From Thermofilum sp. ex4484_15 (lineage in GTDB: Archaea; Thermoproteota; Thermoprotei; Thermofilales; EX4484-15): 5,639 bases of DNA. The translations under genes and the position numbers were made by a program. How positions within the stretch are numbered: position 1 is the first letter of the stretch; the number at the start of each line of letters is the position of its first letter. The notes under the pieces were generated by a model. It made no database searches, had not been told where the DNA came from, and worked only from the letters and a program-made list of their open reading frames with translations. This document shows positions 1 to 5,639 of this stretch, piece by piece. The stretch lies in contig NJEH01000055.1 in the NCBI GenBank assembly GCA_002254595.1, positions 1 through 5,639 on the forward strand, given 5' to 3'.

Positions 1-570
1 TAATAGTAAAGGAAATACTACCCTAATTAATACCCTTAGCCTACTACAACCGTCTACTAAAGCTGCCTCCTCTAGCTCCTTAGGTATAGCGGTCACGGCC
101 CCCCTTAGTAGCCATACAGCGAAAGGTATACCTATACTTAAATGGGGGATGATGACGGCAGGATAGGTATCGAGTAGCCCTAGCGCATTAAACAACAGGT
201 AGTAAGGTATCACCGCTACTATAGCGGGCATGAAGCGTATGGAGAGTATCCAAAATAAAGTACTATCATCCGGCCTCCTGAACCTAGCGAAACCGTAACC
301 AGCTATAAAACCTAATGTAGTGGAGATGAACGAAACGGAACCTGCTATGATAATACTATTTACGAGCGATGCCCCTATATGGCTTAAGGTGTACTCCCAC
401 CATTTTAAGGTTAATTTAGTGGGGAGGAACTTAGGGGGATATACCATGACCTCCTTACCTGGCGCTAGGGAGGTGAGTAGCATCCAGTATATGGGGAAGA
501 AAGTAATTACTACCGCTAAAGCCACTATTACGTAAGCGAGTAATTTAAAAGCAGAAGTCCTACCCCCCAC
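1..570 (-). CDS. MalG-type carbohydrate ABC transporter permease (partial, C-terminus beyond the left edge)
   Basis: This is the second membrane subunit of a CUT1-family sugar importer, pairing with the MalF-type permease encoded just upstream to form the channel. The minus-strand frame is open for exactly 190 codons to base 1; the family usually runs about 270-300 residues, so roughly the last third is missing. A first membrane segment (about residues 9-34, ending FFPIYWMLLTSL) precedes the usual external region with PPKFLPTKLT. Next come a segment around 68-93 (NSIIIAGSVSFISTTLGFIAGYGFARF) and the RFMPAIVAVIPYYLLF stretch (112-127), a MalG hallmark. The EAA loop, which docks on the ATPase, is at about 168-188: E168-A-A, D173-G174 and F186-P187, with Phe where Leu is commoner before the Pro. 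An in-frame stop at 585-583 limits the start to TTG (576) or GTG (570). I chose GTG because GAGGTG lies 8 bases upstream of it. The transported sugar cannot be told from this sequence. Confidence 0.93.
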   Translation of the reverse strand, partial: MGGRTSAFKLLAYVIVALAVVITFFPIYWMLLTSLAPGKEVMVYPPKFLPTKLTLKWWEYTLSHIGASLVNSIIIAGSVSFISTTLGFIAGYGFARFRRPDDSTLFWILSIRFMPAIVAVIPYYLLFNALGLLDTYPAVIIPHLSIGIPFAVWLLRGAVTAIPKELEEAALVDGCSRLRVLIRVVFPLLL

Positions 571-578
571 TCTCAATC

Positions 579-584
579 CACCTC
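579..584 (-). promoter_or_regulatory. Shine-Dalgarno site deciding the MalG-type permease start
   Basis: On the minus strand GAGGTG matches the archaeal anti-Shine-Dalgarno sequence. It overlaps the stop codon of the upstream permease. It lies 8 bases before GTG at 570 but only 2 bases before the alternative TTG at 576, which favours GTG and suggests translational coupling of the two permeases. Confidence 0.6.
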
Positions 585-1452
585 AGAAGGATTTAACAAC
601 GTACTTCAGGTAAATCATAGCTAATAAGCTCAATATAATGGTAAGTAACCAACTTAAAGCAGCTCCATAACCTATTCTCCAATAATTAAAGCTAGTTAAG
701 TATATGTAAAATGAAACGACCTCGCTGGAGGTCCCGGGACCTCCATACGTTAATACGTAAATTATATCGAAGATCCTTAGTATATCGAGGGCGCGGAAGA
801 GTATGGCTACTACCGAAACCGTCTTAAGTAGCGGTAGGACTACGTGTCTTACCTCCTGCCAGGGCGAAGCGCCATCTATCCTAACGCTTTCTAAGTACTC
901 CTGGGGTATCGCCATTAAACCCGATAGCAATAGTAGCATCATGAAGGGGGTCCATTGCCAAGTATCTAGTAAGAATATTGTAAGGAGTGACGTTTGAGCT
1001 GAAGTATGCCATAGAGGTTTCGCTGGGATGTGAACTACCTCTAGGAGGTAGTTCACAGGGCTAGCTACAGGATGAAAGATAAGCCTACCCATATAGCCTA
1101 TCACTACCGGAGGTATCATAGGCGGTATCGATAAGAGAGCCACTATTAATCCCCTGAATCTACCTACATGATAGTAAAGGCTTAAGGCCAATAGTAGCCC
1201 TAATAGATACTGAACCGTTACGCACATGATTACCAGTTCCCCAGTTCTAATTAGTGAGGCTATGAACCTACTATCGCCTAGGGCTTCTAAATAATTGCCG
1301 AGTCCTATAAAGTTAGGCGAAGGGAGGAGCAGATCGTAATTATAAAGGCTTACATATACGCTGTATAGCAATGGGAATACGACAACTAGTAAAAGAACTA
1401 TAACCGCCGGCAGTACAAAAAAAGTAGATTCGTTTAATTTCACTTTAGGCAC
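583..1452 (-). CDS. MalF-type carbohydrate ABC transporter permease
   Basis: This is the first membrane subunit of a CUT1-family sugar ABC importer; at 289 residues it is full length for the short MalF/UgpA type. Family signs in order: a first membrane segment (about 10-35, FFVLPAVIVLLLVVVFPLLYSVYVSL); NFIGLGNY (47-54) at the start of the first external loop; a long membrane segment at 73-93; PPMIPPVVIGYMGRLIF (110-126); the EAA loop (E188, D193-G194-A195, L206-P207); and FDIIYVLTYGGPGTSSE (228-244), carrying the GGPG signature of MalF-type permeases. The EAA box reads E-S-V rather than E-A-A, a tolerated variation. The start codon is GTG. It overlaps the end of the solute-binding protein gene by 8 bases, and an in-frame TAG a few codons upstream excludes a longer product. 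The gene contains two long perfect inverted repeats, listed separately. Substrate unknown. Confidence 0.96.
   Translation of the reverse strand: MPKVKLNESTFFVLPAVIVLLLVVVFPLLYSVYVSLYNYDLLLPSPNFIGLGNYLEALGDSRFIASLIRTGELVIMCVTVQYLLGLLLALSLYYHVGRFRGLIVALLSIPPMIPPVVIGYMGRLIFHPVASPVNYLLEVVHIPAKPLWHTSAQTSLLTIFLLDTWQWTPFMMLLLLSGLMAIPQEYLESVRIDGASPWQEVRHVVLPLLKTVSVVAILFRALDILRIFDIIYVLTYGGPGTSSEVVSFYIYLTSFNYWRIGYGAALSWLLTIILSLLAMIYLKYVVKSF
726..745. repeat. 20-bp perfect palindrome inside the MalF-type gene
   Basis: TGGAGGTCCC is followed directly by its exact reverse complement, GGGACCTCCA, with no spacer. It falls on the codons for the GGPGTS signature of the permease, so protein conservation constrains at least part of it. 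As RNA it could form an 8-bp GC-rich stem with a 4-base loop, or allow two transcripts to pair. No function is established. Confidence 0.9.
1029..1057. repeat. 13-bp perfect inverted repeat with a 3-base loop inside the MalF-type gene
   Basis: TGTGAACTACCTC (1029-1041) is the exact reverse complement of GAGGTAGTTCACA (1045-1057), with TAG between them. On the coding strand it spans the codons for PVNYLLEVVHI (about residues 132-142), an external loop of the permease. That segment aligns with the usual NYLL region of the family, so it is not an obvious insertion. In mRNA it would form a stable hairpin. The function is unknown. Confidence 0.92.
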
Positions 1453-2944
1453 CCAAACCCCACATAGCTAAATAAGCTCTCCTCTGGGACTCCCTTCCAA
1501 ACCTATTAGTTATCTTCTCCCACTCTGCCGTTGCCTTATCAAGAGCACCCTTAGCGTCAGGTATCTGGCCAGATAAGTAAGCATGGACGTAGGTGGCCAA
1601 TTTCTCTAAGTACTCGTAGGCCCCCGGCATCTTTAATAAGGGGAAGCCGTGTAAGGCCGCCTCCTCGTAGGCCTTGATCATTACCTTAAACCATGGCTTA
1701 AGGGTTAGGAACCTAGGGGAATAGATGTGTGAATACCTATAGGGGTCGTGACCGGTATCGGGCATGAAGTCGGTAGGGGCCATTACTCTCTCCAAGTCCC
1801 ACCTAGGGCTACATATGAAGCTTAATACAGCCCAGGCCGCATCAGGATGGGCGCTATTCTTAGCGATGCCGGCTACCCAGGCCGCATCGATCATGGTGTA
1901 ACGATATAATTTGCCGTCCGGCCCTATTACACCCGGAGGTAAGGTTACTCCCAGCTTAGGTTTAGGCGGGTTGGGTATGGGTAGCGGGGCCAATTCGGGT
2001 GCTCTCTTACCTTCGTCCGGCCAGTGTATGGTCATAGCTACACATCCCTCCTTCATGAACGCAGTAAAGGTTTCGTCCCATTCCCACCCTAGTACGCCAG
2101 GAGGCATGTACTTAGTAGCCTTCTTTAAGACTTCTAAAGCCTTTATAGCGGCTTCAGTACTTATTAAGGGTTTCATAGTCTTAGGATCGAAGTAATGCGG
2201 CTCCCCCTTGGTAGCGGCTGCTATATAGGGCCAGTAAACGAAGAGATACCAGTAGAATACCCTCGGGGGCTTTAGCTGAAAAGCGGCACCGTAGAAGTCC
2301 CTCTGTAGGGTCTGGCCGCAAAGCTTCTCTCCCTTCTTCCTAGTGAAGAATTCAGCTATCTCCAGAAATTCTCCCCAGGTCTTAGGCGGCTCTAGGTCGT
2401 GGCCGTACTTAGCCTTGAAGGCCTTCCTTTCTATCGGGTTTTCAAAGAGATCGGCCCTATAGTAAAGGAAGAATATATCCCCATCTATCGTAAGTGCGTA
2501 AATCTTACCTCCCCACATATCCTGGTATTCCCTGAAGCAGGGGAGTATATCTCCAAAAGCTACTCCACCCTCTCCGGGGGTCTTTATTATATAATCATCC
2601 AGGGGCAACAGATACGGAGCTAAGTCGGCTACGAAAGCGCTATTGAACTGTATTATATCGTATTTAGCAGGTTTAGACCTTATACCCAATAATGCCTTAG
2701 TAAATAGCTCCTCGGGGGGCGCCTCTACGACCACCAATTCTATACCGTATCTCTCCTTAATGTATTTAGCATACTTATACCAGGGTACTGCTTGATGGCC
2801 GGAATGGACTAGTACCGTTATCCTTACGCCCTCATATGGTTTTTGAGCTAGGGCCCAGTTAAAGCTAGAGGACGCTAAAAGCGCTATTATAATACTACAC
2901 GCAATAACGGTCAGTAAACGCCTAACGGACACGGACTTCACCAC
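1445..2944 (-). CDS. Extracellular solute-binding protein of a carbohydrate ABC importer
   Basis: This is the substrate-capturing subunit for the MalF/MalG-type permeases that follow it. At 499 residues it is somewhat longer than typical maltose-binding proteins (about 400-450). A Sec-type signal is clear: positive VRR near residues 7-9, a hydrophobic core (10-25), and ALA at 31-33 as a likely cleavage site. There is no lipobox cysteine. Binding-protein family signs include LPLDDYI (113-119), KIYALTIDGDIFFLYYRADLF (147-167), PKTWGEFLEIAEFF (187-200), AFMKEGCVAM (295-304) and the AWVAGIAKNSAHPDAAWAVLSFI stretch (355-377). The many Trp and Tyr residues (for example 229-240, YWYLFVYWPY nearby) would suit stacking on sugars, but do not identify one. 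Three in-frame GTG starts are possible, at 2944, 2941 and 2932. The last leaves GGTGGTGA about 5 bases upstream and still gives a complete signal peptide. The gene overlaps the next permease by 8 bases. Confidence 0.93.
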   Translation of the reverse strand: MVKSVSVRRLLTVIACSIIIALLASSSFNWALAQKPYEGVRITVLVHSGHQAVPWYKYAKYIKERYGIELVVVEAPPEELFTKALLGIRSKPAKYDIIQFNSAFVADLAPYLLPLDDYIIKTPGEGGVAFGDILPCFREYQDMWGGKIYALTIDGDIFFLYYRADLFENPIERKAFKAKYGHDLEPPKTWGEFLEIAEFFTRKKGEKLCGQTLQRDFYGAAFQLKPPRVFYWYLFVYWPYIAAATKGEPHYFDPKTMKPLISTEAAIKALEVLKKATKYMPPGVLGWEWDETFTAFMKEGCVAMTIHWPDEGKRAPELAPLPIPNPPKPKLGVTLPPGVIGPDGKLYRYTMIDAAWVAGIAKNSAHPDAAWAVLSFICSPRWDLERVMAPTDFMPDTGHDPYRYSHIYSPRFLTLKPWFKVMIKAYEEAALHGFPLLKMPGAYEYLEKLATYVHAYLSGQIPDAKGALDKATAEWEKITNRFGRESQRRAYLAMWGLGA

Positions 2945-2981
2945 CCTTAATTAAGTTACGGTTTTCTTCTTGTAACAAAAA

Positions 2982-2990
2982 TTATATAAA
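2982..2990 (-). promoter_or_regulatory. TATA-like promoter box for the sugar importer operon
   Basis: On the minus strand TTTATATAA sits in the 107-bp gap (2945-3051) between the dehydrogenase stop and the binding-protein start. Its centre is about 42 bases before GTG at 2944. With the usual archaeal spacing of roughly 25-27 bases, transcription would begin near 2960, giving a short leader. The surrounding T-rich run on the same strand could also help terminate transcription from the dehydrogenase gene. Inferred from sequence only. Confidence 0.5.
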
Positions 2991-3051
2991 ATTTTGCATG
3001 GAACCTTTGAGTTCATACTCTGGAAACGTCTATGGTAAGCATAGTGGTACT

Positions 3052-3921
3052 TTATCTGCCTGCCCGTCTTCTTATGAAGTAGTAAATCCTACTGTAATCC
3101 TCCTCCGAGAACCCGTTAGCTGCGGCCTCTAGATAAACTTGCGCTGATGTAGAAGTTAGCGGCATAGGTTGTCCCTTAATCCTAGCTGAGGAGGTAGCGT
3201 AGCTTAAATCCTTAGCCGCTAGTATTAGCCTAAAACGTACGATCTGCTCCTCCCTAAGTAACCTCCTACCGTACCTTTCGGCTACGGCCTTAAGCCAAGT
3301 CCTGCTAAAGTAATCTAGGACCTTATTAGGTTCTACGCCCCAAACCTCCGCTAAGGAGAGGGCTTCGGAAAGGGAAAGAGCTATGTTGAATAGCATTAGG
3401 TTAGTAGCTAGTTTTAACGCCGAAGCCTTACCTACTTCACCTACGTAGAATACTATCCTCGAAAAGCTCCTTAATAGCTCCTCGTACTTCTCGAAGGTCT
3501 TAGGTTCGCCGCCTACTAAGGAATCGAGCTTCCCCTCCTCTGCCTCTGGCCAACTGCCTAGTACTGGGCATTCCAGGAAATCCACACCTTTGGATTTAAA
3601 CGTGTTATACAATTCTACGTTAAGTAATGGGGTTACGGTGCTGTGATTTATAACTAGCTTACCTGGACTTATAGCCTCCAATATTCCTCCCTTACCGTAA
3701 ACTACCTCCCTTACAGCTTCATCGTCGCTTACGAATATGTGAATGGTAGATACTTCGTTCACTAAATCCCTTAAGGTATCCTCTACTTTAACTCCGAAAT
3801 CGGTTAACTTAAGGGCTTTCTCCTTCGTCCTATTCCAGACGTGTACTTCATAACCCACCTTGGCCAATCTCTTCGCTAAGCCCGAACCCATTAAGCCCGT
3901 ACCTACTATACCTACTTTCAT
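3052..3921 (-). CDS. NAD(P)-dependent beta-hydroxyacid dehydrogenase (3-hydroxyisobutyrate dehydrogenase / glyoxylate-succinic semialdehyde reductase family)
   Basis: This is a cytoplasmic oxidoreductase that interconverts a 3-hydroxyacid and its aldehyde, or reduces a small semialdehyde, using a nicotinamide cofactor. At 289 residues it is full length for the family. The N-terminal Rossmann fold has G7-T-G-L-M-G12. WNRT (29-32) follows the second strand; Arg-Thr here is typical of NADP(H)-preferring members, where NAD enzymes usually have an acidic residue. NHSTVTP (92-98) matches the conserved STV segment. The substrate-binding motif is ECPVLGSWPEAEEGKL (117-132), closer to the GS..PA..G form of glyoxylate/succinic semialdehyde reductases than to the SGG form of classic 3-hydroxyisobutyrate dehydrogenases. 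GKASALKLATN (164-174) supplies the likely catalytic Lys170 and Asn174, and KDLSYA (237-242) is the C-terminal helical signature. It starts at ATG with only a weak upstream purine-rich site. It is co-directional with the sugar importer, so a role in its catabolism is possible but unproven; the true substrate is unknown. Confidence 0.9.
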   Translation of the reverse strand: MKVGIVGTGLMGSGLAKRLAKVGYEVHVWNRTKEKALKLTDFGVKVEDTLRDLVNEVSTIHIFVSDDEAVREVVYGKGGILEAISPGKLVINHSTVTPLLNVELYNTFKSKGVDFLECPVLGSWPEAEEGKLDSLVGGEPKTFEKYEELLRSFSRIVFYVGEVGKASALKLATNLMLFNIALSLSEALSLAEVWGVEPNKVLDYFSRTWLKAVAERYGRRLLREEQIVRFRLILAAKDLSYATSSARIKGQPMPLTSTSAQVYLEAAANGFSEEDYSRIYYFIRRRAGR

Positions 3922-3949
3922 TACCTACCCCTAATTATTTTACGGGCGG

Positions 3950-3960
3950 TTAATTTAAGG
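3950..3960 (-). promoter_or_regulatory. Possible TATA box for the dehydrogenase gene
   Basis: On the minus strand CCTTAAATTAA is the best AT-rich element at the expected distance, centred about 34 bases before the ATG. It would give a leader of only a few bases. It is a weak match to the archaeal consensus, and other AT-rich stretches lie nearby. Confidence 0.3.
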
Positions 3961-3990
3961 GTTAAATGCCCTAAGGCGATGAGGTAAGGC

Positions 3991-3997
3991 TTATATC
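3991..3997 (+). promoter_or_regulatory. TATA box for the wtpA operon, predicting a leaderless transcript
   Basis: TTATATC, in the context AAGGCTTATATC, resembles the archaeal TATA consensus with a purine-rich stretch just upstream where a BRE would lie. Its centre is about 30 bases before the wtpA ATG at 4024. The usual spacing puts transcription start within a few bases of the ATG. No Shine-Dalgarno match precedes that ATG, which agrees with a leaderless mRNA. Confidence 0.6.
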
Positions 3998-4023
3998 ACC
4001 TATTGAAACTATAGTGAGACCTG

Positions 4024-5049
4024 ATGTCCAAGAAGTGTGGGAAGCCGTTTAAGTTTAGGATATGGGTTATCGCCTTAATCATTACGTTAATTACCTTAAG
4101 GGGGTCGCTAAGTACTCCGAGGAGCGGGGAGCTAATAGTATTCTGCGCCGGTAGCCTTTACGTCCCCTTAAGAGAAGTAGCATCCCTTTACTCCGAGAGC
4201 CATCCGGGGGTAAACGTAATCATAGAACCTTCAGGTAGCGTGGAAGCCGTTAGGAAGGTTACGGAGTTGAAGCGTAGGTGCGACGTTTTAGCTTTAGCCG
4301 ATTACAGGTTGATACTGAAGTACATGATACCTAAATACGCGAGCTGGGCCATAGCTTTCGCTACCAATAGGTTAGTAATTTGCTATACCGATAGGAGTAA
4401 GTACTCTAGGGATGTAAATTCGTCCAATTGGTTCGAAATACTAAGAAGGGAGGGGGTAACTTACGGTTTCTCCAACCCTAACGACGATCCCTGCGGTTAT
4501 AGGGTCTTAACGGCCTTAGCCTTAGCTAACTTCCTTTACGGTAGGGAGGTACTCCAGGAGCTAGTAGTAGATAAGACTAATATTAGCGTCGAAAGGAGGG
4601 GGGGTAAACTACATATTTACGTACCCCCGGATTTGGAAATTAAAACCGGTAAGATAAGGGTTAGGAGCAAGAGCGTAACCTTAATAGCCCTCCTAGAGGC
4701 AGGTACCTTAGATTACGCCTTCGAGTACGAAAGCGTAGCGATACAACATAAGTTACCTCATTTAGAACTACCGCCGGAGCTGAACCTAGGATATCCTTCC
4801 CTTTCGCGCTTCTACTCTAAGGTAGTCGTACATATAATGGCAGGGACCGCTCAGGAAAGAGCCCTAACGGGGGCCCCGATAGTTTACGGTATTACCGTTC
4901 CTAAAACGGCTGTTAACTTAGCAGGGGCTATGGACTTCATTAAGTTCCTTTTAAGCGATAGGGGGAGGGATGTATTTAAACGTTGTGGACAACCATTCTT
5001 AAGTAGGTTCCTTTACTACGGTGGGGTACCGGGTGTACTTAAACGTTGA
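4024..5049 (+). CDS. wtpA: Tungstate/molybdate ABC transporter substrate-binding protein WtpA
   Basis: This protein binds tungstate (and probably molybdate) outside the membrane and delivers it to the WtpB permease, feeding metal to pterin-dependent enzymes such as aldehyde oxidoreductases. The 341-residue length fits archaeal WtpA/ModA. Family marks: LIVFCAGSLYVPLREV (37-52), EPSGSVEAVRKVTEL (68-82), DVLALADYRLI (87-97), MIPKYASWAIAFATN (101-115), GFSNPNDDPCGYR (148-160), LLEAGTLDYAFEYESVAIQH (223-242), LPPELNLG (249-256) and GAPIVYGITVPK (283-294). Archaeal members hold the oxyanion metal in octahedral geometry through one Asp and one Glu; here these are probably in the D154-D155 pair and E234, by motif position. 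The N-terminus has a basic stretch and one hydrophobic segment (13-25) without a lipobox cysteine, so it may be a cleaved signal or an uncleaved anchor. The ATG is favoured by the promoter position. Tungstate versus molybdate preference cannot be read from sequence. Confidence 0.95.
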   Translation: MSKKCGKPFKFRIWVIALIITLITLRGSLSTPRSGELIVFCAGSLYVPLREVASLYSESHPGVNVIIEPSGSVEAVRKVTELKRRCDVLALADYRLILKYMIPKYASWAIAFATNRLVICYTDRSKYSRDVNSSNWFEILRREGVTYGFSNPNDDPCGYRVLTALALANFLYGREVLQELVVDKTNISVERRGGKLHIYVPPDLEIKTGKIRVRSKSVTLIALLEAGTLDYAFEYESVAIQHKLPHLELPPELNLGYPSLSRFYSKVVVHIMAGTAQERALTGAPIVYGITVPKTAVNLAGAMDFIKFLLSDRGRDVFKRCGQPFLSRFLYYGGVPGVLKR

Positions 5050-5639
5050 ATAGGTTAGTTATTTCCTTTAGTATAGTTTCCGCGGTAATATTGGCGTTCC
5101 TAGCGTACCCCCTCCTAGCGTTATTCATCTCCCTTAACGCGAACTCCCTAGCTTACGTAATAAGTAGTAGCGAGGTAATTAAAGCTTTGACTTTATCGTT
5201 GGAGGCAGCTACCTTATCTACCTTAATCTTAATAATGCTAGGAGTACCACTAGCTTACTTAATAGCTAGATACGATTTTAAAGGTAAAGCGCTAGTGGAG
5301 GCCTTAGTGGACCTCCCCTTAGTCATACCCCATGCGGTAGTAGGAATTATGTTACTAGTGGCCTTTGGGCCGCATAGCGATATAGGTTCGATCTTAAGGA
5401 GTTTAAATATAGTATTGGAAGATAGCTTTTGGGCGATCGTAGCCGTATTCACGTTCATAAGTGCCCCTCTGCTGATAGATTCCGTTAAGGATGGGATAGC
5501 TTTACTGGATCCCTATATGGAGGGGGTAGCCCGTTGTATGGGAGCGGGCCCATTTAAGGCTTTCTTCACGATCACCCTTCCCTTAACCTTAAGGAGCTTA
5601 GTAACCGGCGCTTTGCTTTCTTGGGCTAGGGCCATGAGC
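5046..5639 (+). CDS. wtpB: Tungstate/molybdate ABC transporter permease WtpB (partial, C-terminus beyond the right edge)
   Basis: This is the membrane channel subunit for WtpA. The frame is open for 198 codons to the window end; the family is usually about 245-270 residues, so the last fifth or quarter is missing. Signs in order: a first membrane segment (about 5-30); SLEAATLSTLILIMLGVPLAYLIARYDFKGK (51-81), typical of ModB/WtpB; DLPLVIPHAVVGIMLLVAFG (89-108), the strongest hallmark; FISAPLLIDSVKDGIALLD (137-155); the EAA loop (E159, M165-G166, L178-P179); and GALLSWARAMS at the cut end, where the family normally continues with EFG or EVG. I chose TTG at 5046 because it overlaps the wtpA stop in a TTGA arrangement (4-base overlap), with GGGTG about 10 bases upstream. 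The next in-frame start, TTG at 5091, would remove part of the first membrane segment. Translation is probably coupled to wtpA, and a WtpC ATPase should follow. Confidence 0.93.
   Translation, partial: MNRLVISFSIVSAVILAFLAYPLLALFISLNANSLAYVISSSEVIKALTLSLEAATLSTLILIMLGVPLAYLIARYDFKGKALVEALVDLPLVIPHAVVGIMLLVAFGPHSDIGSILRSLNIVLEDSFWAIVAVFTFISAPLLIDSVKDGIALLDPYMEGVARCMGAGPFKAFFTITLPLTLRSLVTGALLSWARAMS

Noticed and set aside
320..535. Plus-strand open frame of 71 codons
   Set aside because: It lies wholly opposite the MalG-type permease, whose frame is clearly conserved, and its product resembles no protein family I recognise.
813..840. Possible hairpin from CTACCG and CGGTAG
   Set aside because: Only six base pairs with a 16-base loop, which is expected by chance in a window of this length.
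803..997. Plus-strand open frame of 64 codons
   Set aside because: Antisense to the MalF-type permease in its best conserved region; no independent coding signs.
1831..1888. 13-base direct repeat CCCAGGCCGCATC at 1831 and 1876
   Set aside because: The copies are 45 bases apart, in the same frame, and encode two Asp-Ala-Ala-Trp segments in a helix-rich part of the binding protein. Similar codon choice for similar residues explains it, with no sign of a mobile or regulatory repeat.
1911..2195. Plus-strand open frame of 94 codons
   Set aside because: Antisense to the solute-binding protein. It is low-complexity (Gly/Pro/Ser rich), as expected of a shadow frame.
2399..2623. Plus-strand open frame of 74 codons
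   Set aside because: Antisense to the solute-binding protein, with no recognisable domain or supporting ribosome site.
3956..3972. Short inverted repeat AGGG...CCCT in the divergent intergenic region, considered as an operator or terminator
   Set aside because: The stem is only four or five pairs, and there is no T-run after it on either strand to suggest termination.
5255..5458. Minus-strand open frame of 67 codons
   Set aside because: Antisense to wtpB, whose DLPLVIPHAVVGIMLL hallmark lies in this very stretch.

Overview
The window reads as ordinary chromosomal DNA from a thermophilic archaeon, most likely in the Thermoproteota (Crenarchaeota) or a related lineage. The evidence is strong use of AGG (Arg), TTA/CTA (Leu), ATA (Ile) and GTA (Val) codons, frequent GTG/TTG starts, archaeal TATA-type promoter boxes, one gene that looks leaderless, and a tungstate-type (WtpA) oxyanion importer of the kind common in hyperthermophilic archaea. 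Codon use looks alike in all six genes by eye, so nothing suggests recent transfer. I cannot name the genus.

Layout. Positions 1-3921 lie on the minus strand and are read right to left: a beta-hydroxyacid dehydrogenase (3921-3052), a 107-bp gap carrying a TATA-like box, then a CUT1-type carbohydrate ABC importer cluster of solute-binding protein (2944-1445), MalF-type permease (1452-583) and MalG-type permease (from 570, cut by the left edge). The three transporter genes overlap or nearly touch, so they are almost certainly one operon. No ATPase (MalK/MsmX-type) gene is visible; it may lie left of the window or be encoded elsewhere and shared.

A 102-bp divergent intergenic region (3922-4023) separates the dehydrogenase from a plus-strand operon: wtpA, the tungstate/molybdate-binding protein (4024-5049), and wtpB, its membrane permease (from 5046, cut by the right edge). 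The two overlap by four bases. A wtpC ATPase gene would be expected just beyond the right edge.

Working together: the left cluster should capture and import a sugar or sugar-like solute. The dehydrogenase may act on a related hydroxyacid or semialdehyde, but that link rests only on adjacency. The right operon should import tungstate or molybdate for pterin-dependent oxidoreductases. I see no RNA genes, CRISPR array, insertion sequence, phage gene or defence system. The most unusual sequence-level observations are two long perfect inverted repeats inside the MalF-type gene, at 726-745 and 1029-1057. I find no clearly undescribed system here.
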